Source of the DNA: Neodontobutis hainanensis
Taxonomy: Eukaryota > Chordata > Actinopteri > Gobiiformes > Odontobutidae
DNA length: 64,000 nucleotides
Reading direction: 5' to 3'
NCBI GenBank assembly: GCA_024349245.1
Contig: JALDNG010000038.1
Location: 2,244,001-2,308,000 of the forward strand
A model generated the notes under the pieces. That model worked only from the letters and a program-made list of their open reading frames with translations, made no database searches and was not told where the DNA came from. This document shows, in pieces, positions 54,491 through 64,000 of the stretch. A program made the translations under genes and the position numbers. How positions within the stretch are numbered: the stretch's first letter is position 1; each line of letters begins with the position of its first letter.

Positions 54491-57400
54491 ATAAATGAGG
54501 AAGTGTGACTTGCAATCAGCATTCTCACAACAAAAAAGTACTTATGGTTCAGCCTTAAGAGAACGTAAGAGAAGCATTTGAGTCTCTTTGTAGAACCCAC
54601 TGTCCCGTGTACACACTTATTTACTAGCTTATACCGTAAACGCACGACTAATTTTATGTCTTAAGGTCTAATTTGTTTTGGAATTAAACTGTCAAACTAA
54701 ATTCAAGAGTAAAAAAAGATGTATTGAGGCCCAAAAACATCTCTAGAAAGGACCTTGATTTTTGTTCCCACAGTAAGCTTTACATTCTTTGCTAGAAACA
54801 CTAGATTTAAGATTTAATTGGGAAAGAGTTTAAAGCCCACAGCTTCAGGAGATGTGCTGTTACAGAAGCGACTAGTTCTACTTTTAATGCACTGAAATCT
54901 TTTTTCTGACGGTGAACAAAAAGTGCATTTTACTTTATTTGTCTAGCTAACACTTCCCGGGATGCAGGCTACAAACTGCACTTCATCGTGGGCATCTGCA
55001 GATGAGCTACATAAATCTTTCTGTCACAATTGGCTTGCAAGGAATGTTTTTTTGCCATAAAAAATACATCTGCTCATTTATTATCTGAGCCGGGGGAATA
55101 GATTTAAAGAGTGCTCTCTATTGATTGGATAAAAGACGACGGATATATATATATATATAGTTTCTCTTTTAAACCAAAATTACTTGATCCAAAAATGACT
55201 GATTGATATTAAACAGTAAAGTTTATAATTTTTGTTTGCAACCAGCACCTAGTGGCCATCGCTGGTATCACACTTTAACAATTCTTTTTGGTTGTTGTGT
55301 ACACTGCTTGTCCTTTACCTGATTCTTTTACTTCACCTGCATTTAAGACTTTGTGTCACCCGAGTTAAACAAACTCTGCAAAATCAAAGTAAAATGAAAA
55401 GCATAACGCATAAAACACTGAAACTTTAATCGTTTTCATCAAAAGTGTCTGACATAACTTTTAATCACTGTCTTTCTTTTGGCTTCATCAACATCAAAGC
55501 TTAGTCAAACACATTAAGTTTTTCATTATCTGCCGGAAGAGACCCCTCCCCCAGTCCCAAACTGAGCTCGGCTTTACGTCTGTGTGCCAGGACCAGGGCC
55601 GGCCTTAAACAAAGCTGTGTGTGTGAGCGCTGTCCCGAACAGTGGGAGGTGTATTTGCCTACAGGAGCTGTTTCCTCAAATCTTTCACACCCCCAGTGAG
55701 CCGACCGGCCCAGTGGAGCTGACACGCTGATTTGATTAAAGCAGTCCCAGGCCTCAAAAAAAAAAAAAAAAAAGAAACAAAAATAACGTTGAAGTTTTAG
55801 TCAATTTAAGTCTTAGAAATGAAAAGGAGAAAAAATTTGGAGAATCCTGGAAAAAAGATTATGCCATTGATTGAAATGAGTTCTGTTCCTTTTCAACATT
55901 TTCTTTTGTTGTTTGAATTTAAAAATTTAATCTTCTGAACAAATGGGATAAAATGAACATAACATATCCTCATCAGACAACCCAAATAAATCTTGACTCT
56001 GCATTTATTTGTGTCTACCTATAACATCTACCCTTTTACTTTTTAAGCCATGTCCTACAGGTCCTACAGCCCTATCCTTATGAAGGTTAGTTCTTTCCTA
56101 TCGAATGCAGGCTTTAGATCTCTGAGATAGCAGAGGGAGGACCTGGCTGTGTCGGGTCCAGAGGAATGCTCTCAGTCTGGAGAAGCTCAAGGTTTTGACG
56201 ACAGTTGGCACCGGCCGCGTCCTACTTATGACTGACTGCACGAGCAGGGATTTATTCTGCTCTCATTCTTCTGCGGCTGTGGCCCAGTGAGTGCCAACCT
56301 GTGAGAGCGAACATGGAGCGAGAAGTCTGCAGAGGTCAAACACAAACTTAACAACCAAATATTTACACCTTTACTCTCTGCCAAAGCAGAAAAAAAGGTC
56401 CTTTTCCAATACATTATTTACCTTTAATGCTGTACCAAAGTGAAAGCTGTTACTTTTCATATCTGAAAAGGTTTAGAAACTGGAATAGGCAGTATAAAAG
56501 ATGTACAGCTGGATTAAACAATCACATGCTTCAAAAAATAGATCATTGCACAACTCAGAGTAAAACAAAAACACCACAAATTTCAATAAAACAATGTACA
56601 AAACCCCTCGGAGCTGATTAACCAGCTTGTACCACATTGTTTCCTCTGTACAAAGGTTTTGGACAACCATTAAATAATTTATTTTCAGTTACCGCTATCA
56701 GTTTTAAAGTTTCAGTGGCACATTTGCAGAAAAAAAGGTTTTCAGTCTTTTATAAAGTGATTTCATAATAAGACACTTGACAGAATTCAACAGTGTTTTT
56801 GCAGTTTGAGCAAAATGGAAACCAGTGACACTAATGCATTTGTGCTTTAAATGTTTATTGGCTGCAAATGAAGTAAATGGAAAGCAAGACTTACATTTAC
56901 TAAAATGAATTATATAAAGTCCCTTAAACGGCTAATGCTACAATAAAGTCTGGATTAAGAAATCTTTATGCATGGTCAGTAAATACAGTAAAATTGATAA
57001 AATTATATTACCAAAGACAAAATCTGAGTCAAGATTTATTCTACCTAAACATATCCAATCCATATCAGTATTTGATCAGCCACTGTAGAAAATATTAACA
57101 GGACAAAATTCCAGAGAAGAGACAACACTAAGAATACTAAAAAGTATTCTTGATTATTTCTCTTTGTGATAAAAAACTAACTCTTGACAGTAATAAAAAC
57201 TGAGTGGTCTTGGGAAAACAGTGCCTCGGTTCAAATGATTGATGAAGAAGAGGAGGACATGAGGTGCTTTTTGGACAAATGAAGTGATGAACAGGGAGGG
57301 ACTTCAGTGTGGGATAGATTACTCTTCAGTTTTCTGAGCATCCCAAATGTTTTCCTGATGCAACCTGGGCTCTAATTGAACCAGTTGTCAGCACTTTTGT

Positions 57401-59585
57401 TTTTTGTTTCATTAAACCCTTTACAACCCTTATTTTTAAAGTTCAGTGAATAAAGCCACTCAGAGAAGGTAGAGTCTCTTCAATTGTTCTGCAGCAGGAA
57501 TAACACGTCAAGAGAGGCAGGAGCACAGACTTATGGGTAATCCTGTCTCTGAATGTTGAACAGGTCAGAAGTACAGATGCACTCAGTTGTTATTTATGAT
57601 GTTTGTTCAGGTGTGGATTTAAAAAATGAGGGTCCTCTGTTTATAAAACAGCATTAGAGAACTCTTTCAAAAGAAGCATGTCAAGTTTTGTGTTGTGGCA
57701 CTCGAGTAATCCATTTCTATTTGACTGTATGGATCATTGCATGCCACACTTTGCCACTTGAATCAGCTCCAACAGTGTCTGATGCAGACTTGAGAAGCTT
57801 TTATGTGTAAAAAATAGAAACACAAAGAGGCTGTAACTCAAAGTTTTTATTTTGGAGAGACACACAGAGCAGGAGGTTAAGTCATGTTAGCATTAGCATA
57901 AGTTTGTTGTGAACGCATATCAATTATATATTAGATGATTAGTTAGTCAGTTAAAAAAACAAATAAAAAAACAAATTAAATCTAAAAATTTAAATCAGTC
58001 ACGTTACAAACATAAAAACAGTTACTTGACCAAAAAAGGTATGATACAAAACTATAGATGTTAAAAGTTCTTACCAATAACTAACTTTGTCTGTATTTGA
58101 CAAATTTTCTTTATGACCGTTTGTTCTTCGAAGGATGTTAATGAATGTATCGCTCTTAGAGGAATGAACCCATTTTCCAAGCTTAAGAATAAAACTGGAT
58201 AGTAAGTGAGATGTTACGTGGGACCTGTAAAAGTTGATCGTTGATGGTGTTTGGTCCAGGTCCATCTTTAGTGTGAGAATCTGGTCCCATTCATCAGAAC
58301 ACATCGTAAAACCAGATTTTAAAAACTGACTGTTGGTTTTATTACAAAATACTTCTTCTAACTTCTTCTTAATACTCTAATAAGCTTTTGAAGCTTCTAA
58401 ATTTGGATGTATGCTGTTAGCTCCTGCTGTGAGCGATAAGACGGGATACAAGAGATTAATGAGCGTGTTATTGGAAAAGTAGTGGAAAGTCTGGGTCACA
58501 CTGAGAAACATTCATTTGCTGTTTAACTGGACGTATCTCACACTCGACTAATGCCACTTCAAAAATGAATTAATGCCATTTTAAATCTTTTTCCACTTCA
58601 AGAGGATTAGACAGTCAAAGCCAGTTTAAGATAATCAACTCAAGACTGCTTTTAGAAAAAGAATTTGAAGAATATTTACAGTGCGGCAGTGCTTTTAGGA
58701 GTGTCACTAACTGTATTGTATTGTTGACTGTGGATCCAACAGTGTGGTACTTCGATATAGGGCTAATCCAGCACTGTTTTCTCAAATGTCAGATTGAAAG
58801 ATGAAAGATTGACAAATGTTATACCTTTGAAGAAAACGTTGCATTTATTGTGTTCATTACGTAAAATTGCACAAATGACAAAAAGTGTCCTTAAAATGTA
58901 AGAAACTGGTGCAGCTCTTTTAATTTAAAGTTTAAAAAGCTTTTGAGTTACCAGAAATAATATTTTTCTCTAGTTTATCACAGCAGAATATGATATAGTT
59001 CCAGCCTGTTGCATTGCTAAACATGGGGATTTAAACATGTATGAGTTTTGTTAATGGCAACGCGTCAAGTTTTAACAATTTGATTAAAAAACAAGCTAAA
59101 CATGACATTCTTGTTTTCAGGGCTGTGGCTTTTAGCTGAAAAAATAATAAACAACAGCAATAGTGCACTGGGGCATTAGTTTTTTTAAGTTCACAATGTG
59201 GCACGAAGGAGAAGTTACAAAAAAGTACAAAGATTTAAAATTTTCTGGGACCACAATGAATGTCAATGTCAAAAAGAATGTCAATAGTGGAACAAAGTGA
59301 AGTCTACGGCAGAAGTAATGCATTGCCATTGTTACAACACAGTTTATTCAAGTCGTCCAGAGCTGAGGCCTGCTAGTAAAAACCTAAAGTCCCCACTGAT
59401 CTTAGGAGGAGCAGGACGGATCAGGCATTGAGCACAAGCTGAAAATCTGTTGTTGGACTGGAACTGGACAGATCTAGAGGCTGTGGAAGTCCTGCTGTGA
59501 CGAATTAATTTCTCTTATATTTTTAGACATTTTTACAGAGTATCTTGGGGAGTAACTCTGAAAAGAACCAATCTGATCTCGGCTC

Positions 59586-62500
59586 TCAGATGTTGGCTAC
59601 TTCGTCCTGCAGCCTGAACAAAGCCTTAAGAAACTTGGCTCCAATAAAGAGCACATGGAGGGGGTAAATATTTCCACTTTGTACAGTTTGCAGGTCGTAC
59701 AGTCGCCATCCCGCCGGTGCACATCTGCTTTTGTGAGGCTTAAAGCTGGTCAAGTGAAAGAAAAAAAATCAAGGCCAGAAGTCCTTAATTGTTCTTTTTA
59801 TGGGTTTGTGAGAATTGGTGTTCACTAAATGGCCCCATGTGTGTCCAATGATAACAACAGCTGCCGCAAGCATCTCGTTTGATCAAGAAAAAAAGGTTTT
59901 GTGGAAAATGAGATTCAGATCTGGCAGTGCAGACAGTTCTTGTGTTAAACCGTGTAAAACTGAAAGCAAAAAGAGTTTGTTGCGATGATTGTGTTGTCAT
60001 CCAGACCACACAAACAGAAACAATCCAATGCTTTGAATGAACCTAAACTGTCCTAAACTGAATCCTCCTGTTGTAGAATAAGAATGGGAACAGTTCACAC
60101 GAGAAAGGCAGGGATATCCAACAAAAAAGGCACAAAAAAGGATAAAGATAGATGTTTTCTATTACATTGCGCTGAACAAAATCACTTGCAACCTTAGACG
60201 TGACAAGACTGTGACTGTATTTGTTTTATGAGAGACTGAGACCTTTAAAAAGGGGTCTTAAGACTGGTCGATCTGCTTTTAGGTACTGTCACTTTAAAAT
60301 AATTTTACTCAAGCAGAAATAAAAGTAGTCAACACAATTATTAATGAAGTAAGAGTGACAAAGTCAGTGAGTTAGTTTGGATTTATTGGACAAACAGGTC
60401 GTACAACTAGTAACAATTTTCCGAGTGACATAAAGAAATTGGGAACCCATCAAGAGTAAGGTTTGTTTTTAAAGTGTGGATACCTTTGCTTGAATCAGAT
60501 GCGAAAGTTTATTTTTACTGCTTCGATTGATGCCTGTTCTACACTTTTTTGGAACCACATTTGGTGTTAATCCTCCCATGTGTTATAGTTTGTGTTTCAT
60601 TTCCAAATTGCTTTATTGTTCCTCATCATTTATTTTGCCAAAAACAGAAATAAAGAATCTGCTGTAACGGAGGCACACATCCTCGAAGTTCTCCAAAACA
60701 GCATTGAAGTCCAAGCAGTCGGCAGGTTCAGTGGAAATACATTTACATAACGCCTGGCAAAGCTTTAATGTCTGGCAGAACAGTAGTGAGGACTGATTGT
60801 GTTTGTGTCACAATGCCAAGTTGAATCCTCGGTCTGGCATCCTTCACCTGGAGCAAGGAACCCAGTCTATCATCGAGTTTGTCTGTAGAAGTTAGAGCTA
60901 TGAGATCTAGAGCAGATGGAGAACAATAATGTGAAGATTAAAACAGAAATACTGCTGAGATGGTGAGATTTAGGCTGAATGTCTCTATTATTGGAAAGTA
61001 ATAGGGACGCAATTACTGAACAGTCACAATGGAAAGTATCAGACTCACTATTACAAAAAAAATAAGAGTTGTGTAAAGCTACAGTGGTTGTATTGTCAGT
61101 AATCATGTTGTCATATCCATCGGACGGTTAGCCTGTAGAAGTGTTGTCAGCTCCACGAGGCCTGGTTCCACTTCCACACTTTTATGTAAAGATTATTCAA
61201 AATTCAAAGTAGCAGGTTCATTTATTGTCAAGTTAACTCTCATGTCGGGGAAAAGGAGGGTGTGGCTGATAGCTAGCTGTGGCTTCTGGCTCTAAAAGCT
61301 TTTTCCTTAATCATTAAAGGGATTATAATAAAGACAAGCTGTTCTTTTTGTGATTAATATTGTCTGTTGTTCTTTTCTGGTAATTAGCATCACTAGCTAT
61401 CAGAAAAGTCCTGTTTCAAGCCTTCTGAACTGTGTCTTTTGATCACAAAGGTACATTTAATGCAATTTAGCACTTTCACAATCCATTCCTCTTTCAATGT
61501 TAACAACACATTTGTACCTTTTATGCTTTTATGTTGTCGTTCTTGTGATCTTTTAAATAAATAATATAAAAACTTCCTAGGATCTTTTAAAATGGATCAT
61601 GCTTGACCCCTATCCAGGAGTATGGTCCGATAAAACAAGGCAATACACACTTACGACTTTTGTCACACAATGTAACTTTTCAGTGACTTACATATTTTAG
61701 GATAAAAAATATATATATGTTTTGTCTCACATCCTCAAACAAATCAGTGTCGACAAACATGCTCCGAGCTGCTCATTATTTCCATGTCCTGTCTGTGTGA
61801 AGCTGCTCGTTTGCTGCAGGAGATGTTTTGGTGGAAACATAAAGAGCTGAGGTCATCAGGGAAAGAGCAGGTCACTCAGTGGAAGCGTCGTCAGAAAGAG
61901 CCGAGACAAACAAAGACTTGTGTGTCGTCTGAGTGGAAACCATTTTGAGTTTTAACACAGTGTGTGGTCCAATCAGTGTTTCCAGGTCAGCTCAGGACGT
62001 GTGGATTTAACATACTATACAGGTTCTCAGTTATCCAGGTAGTCATAACGCTCAAAGGTTAAATAGAAGGTATCTGGACATAGTTTGGAAGGAAGACATC
62101 TTGTTGCTCGTCTAAAGACTGGTCTGTGAGATGAGCGTATATGCCTGAGAGGGAGTGTTTTAACCAGGGTCTAAAACCCAATAGTCTCATTCAGGAGGAT
62201 GGTCTGTGTTGTTGTCAATGGAGGAGTCCCACCTGAGAGCCATTAGGATAAGTTAACCTCTGTGAAGTTGATGCTTATTGAGGTGGAACTGTGTCTGGCT
62301 TTAACACAGTTAGTATACACAAGTATTCGACAGGTTGAGCCTCAGCCCTCCTCCTCTGTTTAATGAGGGCTGTTCTAAAATGACAAATGTTGCTTCTTTC
62401 ACATCACGATCAAAACACTTTTTTATTAGTCTCTCTTAGTCTTGACTGCATTTAAACTGTCTTTACTAAATGTGGGCGGAGCTAAAAAAGGACTATTTTT

Positions 62501-64000
62501 AACCTCCCCTTGAACATTGTTAAAGTTGAGGCTGTTCCAAGTTTTTGCTGCATGAAACTTAAACTAGATTTAGTTTAAACTCTGGGCTCGAGCAGAAGCT
62601 TGTCCCAGATGTTCTCAGAGTCCGAGGAGGTTCATAAGCAACTAGCATTTTCTTATGAACCTTCTTGTAATAACGTAATTTTAAACACAAAGTCCAAATG
62701 AGGTTTTTGAAAAAGAAGAGTATATGTCATTAAAAAAAATCATCAGAATAGTAATTTAAATAGTCAAATAAAATGAGTGTCCTCAAAATAGACAGTTTTT
62801 ATTCTCATGTGAGCACCTATAGCCATTTTCTGAAGTTTCTGTTAAAAATGTTAACATTAGTTTCAGTCTCACTCTTTTAGAACAAAAGCGGGACTGTCCA
62901 ACAGAAGTTTTGTACACTTGAGACCCTAACCCTTCTGACAGAGCCTCAAGTGATGGGTCTGTTTAGGCATTTATAAACCAGCTTTAGTGTAATGAAATTT
63001 ACAAAAAAAACTCAACACAAATGACTTGTTGACCTACAACCCAGGACATGCTGAGAAAAGATTTATTGGCACATTGTCGGACAGTTTATTCAAATGTTGA
63101 ATACTTCTGCTACTGTACTAAAAAATAAAAGCCTTTTGTCTCACATATTACTCTTCTGTTTCCAACCCTGTCTCTGTTTTTCCCTTTGAAATGGTAGTGT
63201 TAGTTAATAATACATTTACTCAACAAAAATTTTGTAGCTATTGCTTAGGATTAACCCTGAAAAGTATCTCTCTGTGTTAACATCAGAACATTTCCTATGG
63301 TCTCTTTCATTCACATTCATGTTGAAAGTCCTGCGAGCCTCCCTGAAGACCAGAAGTATGACAATATTAGTCCTTATTTCACAAAACATCTGGGTTTTGG
63401 TACACTTTATGACATTTAAATAGACAAATGTTGTTTGATGTAACACCTGATCAAGTCCTGAATCCTTTTGTAAACAGTACTTTTAGTGAAATATCTTGAG
63501 ATAATGTTAAACTTGTAGAACATTTACCCTTTTAGGCAAATAATCTCTACTTCTTAACGTTGATATAGCAATGAATCTTCATTAACTTCCATAAAACATT
63601 CTTTGTTGTCTGTAGATATAACTCTGATGAGCAGCTGCACCGATGAAAAACGTGACCTGATGAAGACCTCTATCGAGAAAGAAGCCTTTGTCGTGATTCA
63701 AAGCCAGACGTAGTAGTAGGAGCTGTTTTTAACTTGCCTGTTGTCAGTGCAAGAAATGTAAAAAGTAAGACAATAATATGATATCCATTAATTTCCCCTC
63801 CAGTGTAAACTTAGACATGTCTGCAGCTCTCTGTCTGAAGCTCTTCTCTGTCCAGGGCTTCTCACTAAAAGGGTTTAGTCACGGTTTTACCTCAGCGTTC
63901 GTCCTCAGGCCTGTCCTTGAGGAGAGACACGAGGATAATAGGATGTAATGTAGTGCTGACAGTTGGCCCATTAGTGCTCAAGGACCATGGGATTATTCAG
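59586..64000. other. Intergenic or unassigned, with exon-like patches
   Basis: Three patches have a good splice acceptor followed by an open frame to a stop (59586-59745 and 60613-60771 on the - strand, 63616-63713 on the + strand), but no protein family is recognised. It also contains a TAAT-rich stretch framed by an 11-bp inverted repeat (61266-61403) and a hairpin at 62623-62667. Confidence 0.5.
62623..62667. repeat. Hairpin with 11-bp perfect inner stem
   Basis: AGGTTCATAAG (62628-62638) pairs perfectly with CTTATGAACCT (62652-62662) across a 13-base loop. Five further pairs outward (62623-62627 with 62663-62667) include two G-T pairs. Confidence 0.7.

Larger units (their letters stand above)
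47519..59585. other. Intergenic, no recognised gene
   Basis: Contains dispersed-repeat copies B, C and D, A-runs (50459-50472, 55756-55774), an (AT)n tract (55143-55159) and a CTCF-like 14-mer at 52407-52420 (13 of 14). No exon that I can assign. Confidence 0.55.

Overview
The window is vertebrate genomic DNA, almost certainly from a ray-finned (teleost) fish. The signs are a spliced gene with GT-AG introns, AT-rich non-coding DNA, and fish-type mobile elements: a Rex3/RTE LINE, Tc1-like transposon relics and tRNA-derived SINEs. The species cannot be told from the sequence.

Region 1 (1-24634): one protein-coding gene on the + strand, the fish orthologue of EPC1 (enhancer of polycomb homolog 1), a scaffold of the NuA4/TIP60 histone acetyltransferase complex. 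Thirteen coding exons can be joined in frame, from 4296 to the stop codon at 24632-24634, giving 767 residues. The roughly 51 N-terminal residues expected from the family lie upstream of the window, so 1-4295 is intron. The long introns carry a decayed SINE (6185-6482), a possible hAT MITE (12619-12980), a Tc1-like relic (15600-16075), a second SINE on the - strand (16971-17245), and several motif-rich patches that may be regulatory (around 7922, 10595-10640, 14280-14660, 18000-18420, 22190-22370). A perfect CTCF core match sits in the last intron (24052-24065).

Region 2 (24635 to about 27800): the epc1 3' UTR and flank, with four possible AATAAA signals, a Pumilio-type element and a perfect 21-bp inverted repeat (25942-26008).

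Region 3 (about 27.8-64 kb): no gene that I can recognise. It holds a Tc1-like relic on the - strand (29285-30110), a 23-bp near-perfect hairpin (33195-33254), a 20-bp minisatellite (35514-35673) next to a CpG-rich promoter-like patch (35985-36205), a (CA)n tract (41381-41429), a 5'-truncated and internally deleted Rex3 LINE on the - strand (43367-44905), a degenerate 21-bp tandem repeat (47310-47518), and five copies of an unnamed dispersed repeat centred on the palindrome CCCTGCAGGG. A few exon-like patches with good splice acceptors occur (31714, 59586-59745, 60613-60771, 63616), but none matches a family I know and chance is a fair explanation.

Nothing here amounts to a new multi-gene system. 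The items most worth checking are the dispersed repeat family, the two strong hairpins, the out-of-frame tandem acceptors of the 12057-12146 exon, and the promoter-like patch beside the minisatellite.
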